Shown piece after piece: positions 36,828-45,032 of a stretch of DNA of 64,000 nt (position 1 is the stretch's first letter; the number at the start of each line of letters is the position of its first letter). The notes under the pieces are model-generated. The model had not been told where the DNA came from and did no database searches. It worked only from the letters and a program-made list of their open reading frames with translations. The translations under genes were made by a program, and so were the position numbers. This DNA is from Candidatus Limosilactobacillus merdigallinarum (GTDB lineage: Bacteria; Bacillota; Bacilli; Lactobacillales; Lactobacillaceae). Location of the stretch: assembly GCA_019114515.1 (NCBI GenBank), contig DXFH01000027.1:1-64000 (forward strand), in the 5' to 3' direction.

Positions 36828-38125
36828 CTTAGATCCTCCTCTAAATGCCTTGAATAGACTTCCTGAAAGTTCTTTAAGAGATCCGATAATTGTAAGGTTT
36901 CTTCCTTACCTGTTGCCATGACTTTGAAATGTACCGTTCCCTCACTCCTTTCGCGGCTGCCAATGGTAATTACCACCTTGGCACCTAAGCGAGCAGCCGT
37001 TCTAAATTGTGCTTTTGGTTTACGATTGAGATAATCGCGGTCGGCAACCAAGCCACAATTACGTGCTGCTTGGACCAACTGCAAGCTTTCAGCATTGACA
37101 TCTTCGCCAATCCCGACTACGTATAAATCAAGGTTAGATTCAACGGGCAATTTGATACCTTCATCATGAAGTAACAGTAACAGCCGTTCTTCACCGATAC
37201 CAAAACCTACTCCTGAAAGATCAGGACCGCCAAGCTGTTCAACCAGGCCACCATAACGACCACCACCACAAATAGTGGTATAGCCATCACCCAGTGACTT
37301 AGCCTTGACCATGATTTCGAAGATGGTGTGATTATAATAATCAAGCCCACGCACCATATCCGGATCAACTACATAATCAATTCCTAGCATATCAAGCATC
37401 TGTTTGACGGATTCAAAACGTTTTTTGGCACTGTCTGTGAGGTAATCGAGAATTGACGGTGCATCGGCTACAAATTGTTTGTCGCGCGGATCCTTGCTAT
37501 CTAGTACCCGCAATGGGTTTTTCTCTAGACGTTCCTGTGAATCTTCACTTAACTCATCATAATGTGGCTTAAGATAATCAATTAATGCTTGCCGGTAATC
37601 GTAACGGCTCTTTTGATCACCTAAAGTGTTGATTGCAACCCGCAGATTGCTTAGGCCTAACTTTTTGAATAACTGCAAAGCCATTGCAATTACTTCAACA
37701 TCGACCGCTGCATTGTCACTGCCAAATGCTTCAACACCAATCTGGTGAAATTCACGTTGTCGTCCTGATTGAGGACGTTCATATCTGAACATTGGACCCA
37801 TGTAGTAAACTTTGTATGGCTTCTGAAATTCTGGACCATATAATTTGTTTTCTACAAAAGCCCGGACAACGCCCGCCGTGCCCTCTGGACGAAGAGCAAC
37901 ATGACGATCACCCTTATCCTTGAAATCGTACATTTCCTTAGTAACGACATCTGAAGTATCACCCGCTGAACGGGCATAGATAGCATAGTTTTCAAACATT
38001 GGCGTTCGAATGTCCTGGTAACCATAACGGTTGAAAATTTGACTAGCCAACCGTTCAACGTATTCCCACTTAGCACTATCGCCAGGCAAGACATCCGCGG
38101 TCCCTTTTGGACGTTGATAACGCAT
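36824..38125 (-). CDS. hisS: histidyl-tRNA synthetase
   Basis: 433 residues. It starts [22 protein letters not shown], with motif 2 [21 protein letters not shown] and the His-specific block [13 protein letters not shown], then [27 protein letters not shown] and a C-terminal anticodon-binding domain. First gene of the hisS-aspS operon; the leader carries a T-box. Confidence 0.98.
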   Translation of the reverse strand: MRYQRPKGTADVLPGDSAKWEYVERLASQIFNRYGYQDIRTPMFENYAIYARSAGDTSDVVTKEMYDFKDKGDRHVALRPEGTAGVVRAFVENKLYGPEFQKPYKVYYMGPMFRYERPQSGRQREFHQIGVEAFGSDNAAVDVEVIAMALQLFKKLGLSNLRVAINTLGDQKSRYDYRQALIDYLKPHYDELSEDSQERLEKNPLRVLDSKDPRDKQFVADAPSILDYLTDSAKKRFESVKQMLDMLGIDYVVDPDMVRGLDYYNHTIFEIMVKAKSLGDGYTTICGGGRYGGLVEQLGGPDLSGVGFGIGEERLLLLLHDEGIKLPVESNLDLYVVGIGEDVNAESLQLVQAARNCGLVADRDYLNRKPKAQFRTAARLGAKVVITIGSRERSEGTVHFKVMATGKEETLQLSDLLKNFQEVYSRHLEEDLR

Positions 38126-38160
38126 TCGGATCCCCCCCTACAATTTCTGATAATTGTGAT

Positions 38161-38403
38161 AAAAAAAGCACCCTTGCATTCGCAAGGGTGCTTTCGCACG
38201 GTACCACCTTGGTATCACTCATTGATAACGTCGCTAACACGACGGGTATTACCAAGCCTCCGGGGCGTCACTCAGTAGCCGTTCGACGGATTTTCACCAA
38301 CCATCCGCTCTCTGAACTACGACTTGCTGATCACTTCTCATCAACAGCTATCAGAAATTCAATTTACGACTTTAAGGTTACACGCCACTGTCGATTAAGT
38401 CAA
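38161..38403 (-). ncRNA. T-box leader of hisS-aspS with promoter
   Basis: The minus-strand RNA has AAGGTGGTACCGTGC (38196-38210) followed by the terminator AGCACCCTTGC/GCAAGGGTGCT with a U run (38161-38193). A Stem I region with AGAGAG and GGTGAAAATCC lies upstream. GAC in GAGTGACGCC is a possible Asp specifier; no clear His codon was seen in an obvious specifier position. A promoter TTGACT (38398-38403)/TAACCT (38375-38380), 17-nt spacing, precedes it. Confidence 0.9.
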
Positions 38404-38496
38404 CACTATTTATTAAAAAATTCTCATTCCATTCAAACTTGCTTTTATCGTAAATGACCTTAAACTTAGAATTATCAAGTAAGGGAGGCGCAACCA

Positions 38497-39348
38497 ATCC
38501 AAAAACAAAGAAATATTTCCGCGATTATCAGTTTCATCTTAGTTGCGCTGTGTTTAATGTTTATATGGCGCCTAACTTTTTTAGGCAAGCGCGAACTCAA
38601 TCCACAAACCAGCCCGCTATTTTCTGGACCCACGATTAATGCCAAACGAATTAATCGATCCCATACGCAGCAAGTTAGCCTGCTCCAGGAAAAAAATGGC
38701 TGGTACAAGGTCCGTTTATCCGACCACCAAGTGGCCTGGACCCCTGCTTGGCTTCTGCACTCACAGCGAAAACTCGCCGCTAACAATCACATTGCGGGAG
38801 CGACCGTTGTCATAGATGCCGGTCACGGTGGCGCTGATGCTGGCGCAATGGCAAACGGAAGCGGTCATGGTAAAAAGAATGAGGAAAAGACCTATACCCT
38901 ACTAATTGCCAATCAGTTGCAAAAAGCACTGGTTCAACAAGGAGCGCGGGTAATTATGACCCGAGATCAGGACAGGTTTGTTAGTCTAGAAAGTCGGGTT
39001 AACTTATCCAACCAACGGCATGCGGATGCATTTATTAGTCTGCACCTGAATTCCTCTCCTAATGAGAATGAAGGCAGTGGTTTGACCACCTACTACTATC
39101 ACCGCGGTCCTTCTAAGCAACTAGCAAAAGCCGTTAGTAAAAAATTTAGCGCACTACCTGCTAAAAACCTAGGCATTGAATTTGGTGATTTTGAAGTGCT
39201 ACGTGATAACCAGCAGCCAGCAATTTTATGTGAAACAGGTTATATTAATTCGGACAAAGATTTTAAATTGATTAAAAAATCGGCTTCTCAAAAGAAAGTC
39301 GCGCAGGCAATTAGCCAAGGGTTAAATTCATTCCTGGCAGATAAGTAA
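38497..39348 (+). CDS. N-acetylmuramoyl-L-alanine amidase, SH3b plus amidase_3, probable ATC start
   Basis: About 284 residues from an ATC at 38497, or 263 from the ATG at 38557. The domain order is membrane/signal anchor, SH3b-like region (residues about 45-90), then amidase_3 with VVIDAGHGGADAGA, ISLHLNSSPN and ILCETGYINS (zinc and catalytic residues). In the same frame upstream of the ATG the sequence encodes QKQRNISAIISFILVALCL, which completes the anchor that ATG initiation would cut short. A strong GGGAGG lies 8 nt before ATC, with no ATG, GTG or TTG nearby. It cleaves the peptide from glycan strands in the wall. Confidence 0.85.
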   Translation: MQKQRNISAIISFILVALCLMFIWRLTFLGKRELNPQTSPLFSGPTINAKRINRSHTQQVSLLQEKNGWYKVRLSDHQVAWTPAWLLHSQRKLAANNHIAGATVVIDAGHGGADAGAMANGSGHGKKNEEKTYTLLIANQLQKALVQQGARVIMTRDQDRFVSLESRVNLSNQRHADAFISLHLNSSPNENEGSGLTTYYYHRGPSKQLAKAVSKKFSALPAKNLGIEFGDFEVLRDNQQPAILCETGYINSDKDFKLIKKSASQKKVAQAISQGLNSFLADK

Positions 39349-39361
39349 GGAGGTTTATGAA

Positions 39362-40201
39362 ATGGAAAATGATGAATGGTTTGATCAGTTACCACTGGGA
39401 CCAATTGATTCCTGGCAGCCAGTCAGCGGTGGCGATATCAATGAAGCATACCAGCTAGTAGCTCAGGGTAAAACCTACTTCATCAAAGTCCAACCAAACC
39501 AAGCGGCCAGTTATTTTGCCCATGAGCAGCGGGGTCTGCAGGAATTAAACAAGGTCATCGCTACACCCTACCCGATTGCTAACGGACAAATTGATGGCGA
39601 TGCCTACCTTGTCCTGAACTGGATCGATGAAGGCAATGGCGCGCAGGCGGATCTTGGTCGCGCCGTTGCCAAAATGCACCAACAGCATCACGATCAATTT
39701 GGTTTTTATACTAGTCACCATACTAAAGCGTTATTTAAGGACAACCACTTTAATGATGACTGGGTGGATTACTATGTCAACCAACGTCTGATGCCAGAAC
39801 ATGCGACCGTTCAGAAATTAGGACGGTGGAATGACTGGCGTGAAAGCCATTTTCAAAATATGGTCAACCAGTTTGAACAATACTATCGGCAAAATCCACC
39901 AATTGCTAGTCTGTGCCATGGGGATTTGTGGGCCGGCAACTTCATGTTTGCTAGTGACGGTACACCAACCTTAATTGACCCTGACGCCCTCTATGGGGAT
40001 CGCGAATATGACTTAGCAATGACTACCATTTTTGGCGGCTTTTCGCAGGACTTCTACACCGCATATAATGAAGACTACCCGCTCAAAGCCGGCTTCGAGA
40101 ACCGCTTGCCATGGTACCAGTTCTACTACCTCTGCATGCACCTGATCTTATTTGGTGCAAGTTATGGTCCTTCCGTTGACCGAATTTTAAGTCAATATTA
40201 A
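39362..40201 (+). CDS. fructosamine/ketosamine-3-kinase family protein
   Basis: 279 residues with the aminoglycoside phosphotransferase-like kinase fold: GGDINEAYQL at the nucleotide loop, YFIKVQPN (ATP lysine), SLCHGDLWAGNFMF (catalytic loop) and LIDPDALYGDREYDLAM. Family members phosphorylate sugar adducts of amines so that they can be removed; bacterial substrates include ribulosamines. GGAGG precedes the ATG and the gene follows the amidase after a short gap, so both likely share a transcript. Confidence 0.9.
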   Translation: MENDEWFDQLPLGPIDSWQPVSGGDINEAYQLVAQGKTYFIKVQPNQAASYFAHEQRGLQELNKVIATPYPIANGQIDGDAYLVLNWIDEGNGAQADLGRAVAKMHQQHHDQFGFYTSHHTKALFKDNHFNDDWVDYYVNQRLMPEHATVQKLGRWNDWRESHFQNMVNQFEQYYRQNPPIASLCHGDLWAGNFMFASDGTPTLIDPDALYGDREYDLAMTTIFGGFSQDFYTAYNEDYPLKAGFENRLPWYQFYYLCMHLILFGASYGPSVDRILSQY

Positions 40202-40218
40202 CTAGTCTCTTAGATAAT

Positions 40219-40255
40219 AAAACGACTTGGCGAATAAAATCGTCAAGTCGTTTTT
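40219..40255. terminator. bidirectional terminator
   Basis: AAACGACTTG pairs with CAAGTCGTTT around a loop, with A and T runs outside, between the convergent fructosamine-kinase-like and solute-binding genes. Confidence 0.92.
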
Positions 40256-40278
40256 ACTATGAGCTGATCACACTGATT

Positions 40279-41121
40279 TTACTTGTTAAATTCAGCATTG
40301 TAGTTCTTCTTTGCACCAGGTGATGCAAAGGTGTTTTCGTATAAGTACTTCTTGGTGATCTTTTCCAGGTAACCTGAGTTGTACAAGTGTTCAATTTCCT
40401 TGTTCAGGTCCTGAGTCAACTTCTTGTTCTTAGCACTCTTGTGTAAGAGCAAGTATGGGCTTCTTTGACCAATTGACTTAGAAACAGCTAGCTTCTTGCC
40501 TTCACTGGTGTTAGCGATCTGCTTGTAAGCCGGGTATGGGTAGATAGCAACGTCGTACTTGCCATTAGCAACTTGCTTTAAAGCATCCGCAGAGGACTGG
40601 TCGCCAATTGCCTGCAGCTTAACCTTATCCTTGTGTGACTTGTTGTAGTCCGAAACAACGCTGTAACGGGCATCATCAGTAGCAACTGGTACCAGTTTCA
40701 GGTTCTTCTTGGCTACTTCGTTCAAGGAAGATGCGGATTTACCGCCCTTCCGATAAACCAGCCGCAGGTCATCAAGACCAACTGCTCGTGTGTGGTAGTA
40801 GGTGCTAAAACGTGACTTGTTGTACCAAGAGTTGTTCAATGCCACATCATACTTGCCACTCTGTAAACCGGAGAAAACGGCATTTTGTGATGTGAAAGTA
40901 GTCTTGAACTTATATTGTGGCATGTCTTTATCAATCTTCTTAATCAAGGCACCATAGTAGCCTTCCGGGCCATGATCGGTATTGACGATATATGCGGAAT
41001 TGCCATTTGGTGCTGCCACGTTAACCGTAGTAGCGGCATGAGCAGCACTAGCCGATGAAAGTAAGACCGTACCAACTAAACCAACGACTGCTAAACGACT
41101 AAATAACTTTTGTAACTTCAT
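40279..41121 (-). CDS. amino-acid ABC transporter substrate-binding protein
   Basis: About 280 residues from ATG at 41121, behind AAAGGAT; the track extension overlaps the permease gene. SBP_bac_3 fold with FSGLQSGKYDVALNN and KQVANGKYDVAIYPYPAY. The signal peptide has a basic start, a hydrophobic core and SSASAAHA as a signal-peptidase I site. There is no lipobox and no cysteine at all, unusual for a Gram-positive ABC binding protein, which is normally a lipoprotein. Last gene of the methyltransferase-ABC operon. The ligand is a polar amino acid or derivative; the leader suggests a link to cysteine. Confidence 0.9.
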   Translation of the reverse strand: MKLQKLFSRLAVVGLVGTVLLSSASAAHAATTVNVAAPNGNSAYIVNTDHGPEGYYGALIKKIDKDMPQYKFKTTFTSQNAVFSGLQSGKYDVALNNSWYNKSRFSTYYHTRAVGLDDLRLVYRKGGKSASSLNEVAKKNLKLVPVATDDARYSVVSDYNKSHKDKVKLQAIGDQSSADALKQVANGKYDVAIYPYPAYKQIANTSEGKKLAVSKSIGQRSPYLLLHKSAKNKKLTQDLNKEIEHLYNSGYLEKITKKYLYENTFASPGAKKNYNAEFNK

Positions 41122-41140
41122 AAAAATCATCCTTTCAAAA

Positions 41141-41839
41141 TTAATTGGTTGCTTGTGCATAACGATAGTGACGTTCAACCATCCGCAATGCGATCCCAAA
41201 GATCCAACAGATTGCGATGTAGATAATCAATGCATCAGTATAAGTTTCTAAATACTTAAATCCTTCACTAGAAATGACGTTGGCCTTTCCCATCACTTCT
41301 ACCAAACCAATGTTGTAAACCAAGGCAGTATCCTTGATCAGATCTAACAAAATGTTAGTAAAATTGGGGATCAGGTTGCTAACCAACTGCGGAACCACAA
41401 TTTGCGTCATGGCCACGCGTGGTTGCATGCCAACGGAAATGGCGGCCTCATATTGTCCCGGATCAACTGCATGGTAAGCTGAGCGAATACTTTCTGAGAG
41501 GTTAGCCATTGCGTTCAACCCATAAGCTGAAAACGCGATAATTAGTGGCGGCAAGCCGTTGGGATCAACATGCCAACCTGCGGCCTGCATACTAGTCAAC
41601 AGTTGTGGCAGCCCATAATAAACAACATATAATTGCACCAAAATCGGCGTTCCCCGGATAAACGAGACCAGGGTCGCTAAAACCTGCGATAACACAGGGA
41701 TCTCTTTTTCACGAGCAATGACCACGCCGATAGCTAAGATCAACCCGATCAGTGTGGCTACTAATGCGATCAGCAGTGTTAACGGAACCGCCTGTAAAAT
41801 CTGAGGGAAGGATTCTCTGGCAAAATTGAAATCAAACAT
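41141..41839 (-). CDS. amino-acid ABC transporter permease (second)
   Basis: 232 residues, five or six membrane helices, and the polar amino-acid permease signature VSFIRGTPILVQLYVVYYG with the EAA-like loop AVDPGQYEAAISVGMQPRVAMTQIVVPQ. It pairs with the adjacent permease to form the membrane channel. Located 14 nt after the first permease and before the binding protein. Confidence 0.95.
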   Translation of the reverse strand: MFDFNFARESFPQILQAVPLTLLIALVATLIGLILAIGVVIAREKEIPVLSQVLATLVSFIRGTPILVQLYVVYYGLPQLLTSMQAAGWHVDPNGLPPLIIAFSAYGLNAMANLSESIRSAYHAVDPGQYEAAISVGMQPRVAMTQIVVPQLVSNLIPNFTNILLDLIKDTALVYNIGLVEVMGKANVISSEGFKYLETYTDALIIYIAICWIFGIALRMVERHYRYAQATN

Positions 41840-41852
41840 AATTTTCCTCCTC

Positions 41853-42521
41853 TCACGAAATCACGGCAAAGTGTTTGCGTACCATCCGGAAAATGGCTTC
41901 AATAATCAAAACAATCAGCCAGTAAGTCAAAGCCAGTAAAATAAAGATCTGCAACTGGTCGATACCAGCAGTCTGGTTGGATAAGTTAGAGGCTTCGTTG
42001 TACATGTCATATAAACCGAGAACGTATACCAAAGAGGTGGCCTTGACCAAGCCAATCACTAAGTTCTCCACATTCGGCAGTGCAATCACCGCTGCCTGTG
42101 GCAAAATAATCTGCATGAATGCGTGCCGGTTACTCATCCCGACTGACCGTGCTGCTTCCAGTTGTCCTGGATCAACAGCCAGGTAAGCACTGCGGAAAGC
42201 TTCCGCCAAGTAAGCGCTCCACCCAATTGTCAAGCCAAAGATGCCAAACATTAATCGCGTCCAGTGCTCGATATTAATACCCACAGCTTTCAGTAATACC
42301 GGTAAGCCATAGTAGGACAATAAAAGCATCAATAGTGGTGGCGTCCCCCGCACCAGGTTGAGGTAAAAATCAGCCAGGCTGGACCAGAACTTACCCTTTG
42401 CTAAGCGCATACGGGTTAATAGCAATCCCAATAGCGTAGCCAGAATCAATGACCAAAATAGTAACAGCAGAGTGTTCGGCAGCCCACGTAAGATCACGCT
42501 CATAATTTTGCTTGACTTCAT
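41853..42521 (-). CDS. amino-acid ABC transporter permease (first)
   Basis: 222 residues, of the same family as its neighbour: NLVRGTPPLLMLLLSYYG and the EAA loop AVDPGQLEAARSVGMSNRHAFMQIILPQ. Two different permeases suggest a heterodimeric transporter of the His/Glu/Cys class. Confidence 0.95.
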   Translation of the reverse strand: MKSSKIMSVILRGLPNTLLLLFWSLILATLLGLLLTRMRLAKGKFWSSLADFYLNLVRGTPPLLMLLLSYYGLPVLLKAVGINIEHWTRLMFGIFGLTIGWSAYLAEAFRSAYLAVDPGQLEAARSVGMSNRHAFMQIILPQAAVIALPNVENLVIGLVKATSLVYVLGLYDMYNEASNLSNQTAGIDQLQIFILLALTYWLIVLIIEAIFRMVRKHFAVIS

Positions 42522-42535
42522 AAAAAAACCACCAC

Positions 42536-43279
42536 CTAATAATTTTCTGCTAAGGCACTTAAGAATTGCTGCGTTCGCTCTTCCTTAGGATGATCAAATA
42601 CTTGATCAGGCGTCCCACTTTCGACAATCTGCCCATCATCAAAAAAGACAATTCGTGAGGCAACATTTCGCGCAAATGACATCTGGTGGGTTACTACCAC
42701 CATTGTTTGTCCCGCCTGCGCTAGATCACGCATATCATCTAGCACCGTACCTACTAATTCTGGATCCAGTGCCGATGTTGGTTCATCGAACAAGATGACA
42801 TCAGGCTTCAAGACCGTTGCCCGCGCAATCCCAATTCGCTGCTGCTGACCACCAGACAACTGTGAAGGATAATGGTCAGCTTGATTGGCTAACCCAAGTG
42901 ATTCCAATTCCCTTTTAGCAATCGCCATCGCTTGATCTTTCGCCATGCCCTGTCCGTAAATCAAGCCTTCCGCGATGTTTTGCTGGGCCGTCTTATTTTT
43001 GAAGAGGTTGTAATTTTGAAAGACCATCGCACTATGCCGACGAACATACTGAATTTGTTCTTTAGTGGGGTGCGATAAATCAATCGTTTGTTCATTAAAC
43101 TTCATCGTTCCTAAATCAGCATTTTCTAAGAAGTTAAGGTTTCTCAATAAGGTTGTCTTGCCTGAACCCGATGGGCCAATGATGACGACGACTTCACCTT
43201 GGTCTACTTGAAAGTCGATTCCTTTCAGGACCGCGCGCCCGTTAAATTGTTTGCGTAAATTTTTTACCCCTAATAGCAT
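42536..43279 (-). CDS. amino-acid ABC transporter ATP-binding protein
   Basis: 247 residues from ATG at 43279, with an AGGGGTGAT ribosome site. Walker [15 protein letters not shown]-loop [12 protein letters not shown], signature [14 protein letters not shown], Walker [15 protein letters not shown] and the H-loop VTHQM are all intact. It powers the two permeases. It begins immediately after the methyltransferase-like gene stop. Confidence 0.96.
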   Translation of the reverse strand: MLLGVKNLRKQFNGRAVLKGIDFQVDQGEVVVIIGPSGSGKTTLLRNLNFLENADLGTMKFNEQTIDLSHPTKEQIQYVRRHSAMVFQNYNLFKNKTAQQNIAEGLIYGQGMAKDQAMAIAKRELESLGLANQADHYPSQLSGGQQQRIGIARATVLKPDVILFDEPTSALDPELVGTVLDDMRDLAQAGQTMVVVTHQMSFARNVASRIVFFDDGQIVESGTPDQVFDHPKEERTQQFLSALAENY

Positions 43280-43283
43280 TTCA

Positions 43284-44300
43284 TCACCCCTGATAATCGT
43301 GTGCTGCTTCGATTGCCCACCGTAAATGATCATAATTAATATCCCGCGGTACCGTGCAGTCAGCACCTAGCAGTACGCCGGTGGTGCCAGCTTCATCTAA
43401 TAGGCGCTTAACTTCAGCTTGAATGGCTGCTTTGTCCCCATGGTAAAGAATTCCCTTGGTAGAGTTATCAAAGCCGCCTAATACTGGCCGGTCGTGGAAG
43501 AGCCGCTTTCCTTCGCCTAACGTGAAGCCATCCGTTTTAGTGGCCCAGTTAATTACCTGCAGCGGGTAATCCTTAAACCATTCAAGATGGTTGTAGGCAC
43601 CGTCAAAACCACAGATATGCAAAATGTTCAAACTGCTTTCTTGGTTAATGGCTTCTTGCACCTGCTGGTCAATTGGTTCCATCACTTCTTGGAAGAAATG
43701 CAAGTTATCTAAACGGTCATCCTGCACTGATTGAGTGGAGTAGTAAATCCCGTCAATCCCCGTCTGCATCAATGCATAGACTAATTTATGCAAATCAGCG
43801 GCCATTACTGACAAAACATGCTTAACTAGTTCTGGATCGGCAATGTACAGGTCTGCGAAGCGATGGTCAGCTGCCAGCAAAGGATCAACATAGTGTTCAA
43901 TCAAACCCCACTTGAACAGGTACATGGGAGAAAACACCGTCACAAAGACTGGTTTGTCACCAGCAATCACTTTTTGCTGACGAGCTAATTTTTGCTGGTC
44001 AAGAATCCAGGGATCATCGTCCTCTAAAGGCTTAATGTTATCTAAGTCGTGTGTATCCTGCGGGTTATTCACGCCACGGAAAGGATATGGGAAATAGCCA
44101 TCCAGCATCGTCTTTACAAAATCCAAATCTAAATCTTTGAGGTATTTGCGATGACCATTCAAGTTCACATCGACTACTTCAGGATGTTTGTAGGCATCGG
44201 TAAATTCGTTGTCCGCGAAGTGACGCCAAAATGATGCAGGTACTCCGTTGGTCTTTTGATTATGCAATGCTGCTAATACTTCTTCTCTTGCCAAACTCAT
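43284..44300 (-). CDS. UroD-family protein with the zinc-methyltransferase motif (MtaA/CmuA-like)
   Basis: 338 residues from ATG at 44300, behind AGGAGG. The fold is that of uroporphyrinogen decarboxylase, but it carries H228-x-C230 (ILHICGFDG) and C314 (LLGADCTVP), the His-x-Cys...Cys zinc site of corrinoid or CoM-type methyltransferases rather than heme enzymes. No heme genes are nearby. As first gene of an amino-acid ABC operon behind a Cys-rich leader it may move a methyl group to or from a sulfur compound brought in by the transporter. That role is inference; the zinc motif and context are seen. Confidence 0.82.
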   Translation of the reverse strand: MSLAREEVLAALHNQKTNGVPASFWRHFADNEFTDAYKHPEVVDVNLNGHRKYLKDLDLDFVKTMLDGYFPYPFRGVNNPQDTHDLDNIKPLEDDDPWILDQQKLARQQKVIAGDKPVFVTVFSPMYLFKWGLIEHYVDPLLAADHRFADLYIADPELVKHVLSVMAADLHKLVYALMQTGIDGIYYSTQSVQDDRLDNLHFFQEVMEPIDQQVQEAINQESSLNILHICGFDGAYNHLEWFKDYPLQVINWATKTDGFTLGEGKRLFHDRPVLGGFDNSTKGILYHGDKAAIQAEVKRLLDEAGTTGVLLGADCTVPRDINYDHLRWAIEAAHDYQG

Positions 44301-44331
44301 GTTGATTCCTCCTAGACGAAAATGAAGACAC

Positions 44332-44370
44332 AAAAAAACTCGCAATCATGACTAACATGGTTGCGAGTTC
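44332..44370 (-). terminator. attenuator terminator upstream of the UroD-like gene
   Basis: AACTCGCAACCATG pairs with CATGATTGCGAGTT with one mismatch, followed by seven U residues on the minus strand. It lies in the 5' UTR, about 20 nt before the ribosome site of the first operon gene, so it is a premature terminator. Its 5' arm contains AACCATGT, complementary to ACATGGTT inside the leader reading frame. Confidence 0.92.
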
Positions 44371-44397
44371 TTCGTATTTTGAAGGTGACAATCTTAA

Positions 44398-44496
44398 TTA
44401 CGCATGTACCGCAAAAAGACCGCCAACTGAAACCATGTCAGTTCGCTTGTTAATGTCAGTACATGCACAACATTCAAAGTTAAACAAACTTAACAT
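44398..44496 (-). CDS. Cys-rich leader peptide (32 residues)
   Basis: A 33-codon frame missing from the ORF track. It has an excellent GAGGAGG ribosome site and an ATG at 44494-44496. Residues 8-13 read ECCACT: cysteine codons at positions 9, 10 and 12, all UGU. The rest is ordinary (KRTDMVSVGGLF) and ends at TAA 44398-44400, 28 nt before the terminator arm. Cys starvation should stall a ribosome over codons 9-12, which form one arm of an RNA hairpin. It is best read as a cis-acting leader; a functional small peptide is a weaker alternative. Confidence 0.8.
   Translation of the reverse strand: MLSLFNFECCACTDINKRTDMVSVGGLFAVHA
44402..44466 (-). promoter_or_regulatory. competing hairpins of the attenuator
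   Basis: GCAUGUAC over codons 11-13 (44459-44466) is perfectly complementary to GUACAUGC at the end of the leader frame (44402-44409). Inside lies AACTGA/TCAGTT (44425-44443) whose loop holds ACATGGTT, complementary to the 5' arm of the terminator (44355-44362). The pieces allow mutually exclusive structures as in classical amino-acid attenuators. Confidence 0.75.
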
Positions 44497-44528
44497 GATT
44501 TCTCCTCCTCTTCGTTAATGATGTCTAA

Positions 44529-44557
44529 ACTATAACTACTTACAAAAAGATAGTCAA
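44529..44557 (-). promoter_or_regulatory. promoter of the leader-UroD-ABC operon
   Basis: TTGACT (44552-44557) and TATAGT (44529-44534) on the minus strand are exactly 17 nt apart; the leader ATG is about 33 nt downstream of the -10 box. Confidence 0.82.
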
Positions 44558-44582
44558 GCCTAAATACCAAATTTTTTGATTT

Positions 44583-45020
44583 TTATTTTTCGTACAGGAT
44601 AGTAACGGGACCGTCATTAAGCAAGTCGACCTGCATGTCTGCACCAAACTTTCCCGTCGCTACCGGGACTCCAGTAGCCCGCAGCTTAGCATTAAACTGA
44701 TCATACAGTTTTTCTGCTAATTCTGGCTTAGCGGCTTTTGAAAAGCCTGGGCGGTTACCATGTTTGACATCCGCATACAGAGTGAACTGTGAAATCGACA
44801 GAATCGCACCCTTCACATCTTTTAGCCCTAGGTTCATCTTACCGGGTTCACTTTCAAATACCCGTAAGTTGGTTACCTTGTGCACCATCCAGTCAAGCGT
44901 CTCTTCGTCATCGTCAGGGCCAAACCCTACTAGCAACATATAGCCTCGCTGAATTTTACCAATCACTTCACCATCAACGCTGACTGAGGCGTGTTTTACT
45001 CGCTGTAAAACAATTCGCAT
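44583..45020 (-). CDS. dtd: D-aminoacyl-tRNA deacylase
   Basis: 145 residues, the usual length. It begins [17 protein letters not shown] and contains [30 protein letters not shown] and the Gly-Pro motif GPVTILYEK at the end. It removes D-amino acids (and glycine) from mischarged tRNAs. It follows rel by 12 nt, a conserved Firmicute pair, and has its own intergenic region before the attenuator operon. Confidence 0.96.
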   Translation of the reverse strand: MRIVLQRVKHASVSVDGEVIGKIQRGYMLLVGFGPDDDEETLDWMVHKVTNLRVFESEPGKMNLGLKDVKGAILSISQFTLYADVKHGNRPGFSKAAKPELAEKLYDQFNAKLRATGVPVATGKFGADMQVDLLNDGPVTILYEK

Positions 45021-45032
45021 TTGAACTTCCTC

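Noticed and set aside
43284-44300. Heme-pathway uroporphyrinogen decarboxylase
   Set aside because: Zinc-methyltransferase His-x-Cys...Cys residues are present, no heme genes adjoin it, and it heads an ABC importer operon.
44398-44496. Cys-rich 32-mer as a secreted or modified peptide (RiPP precursor)
   Set aside because: No modification or export genes nearby; its position between a promoter and a premature terminator, with overlapping complementary RNA arms, fits a leader peptide better.
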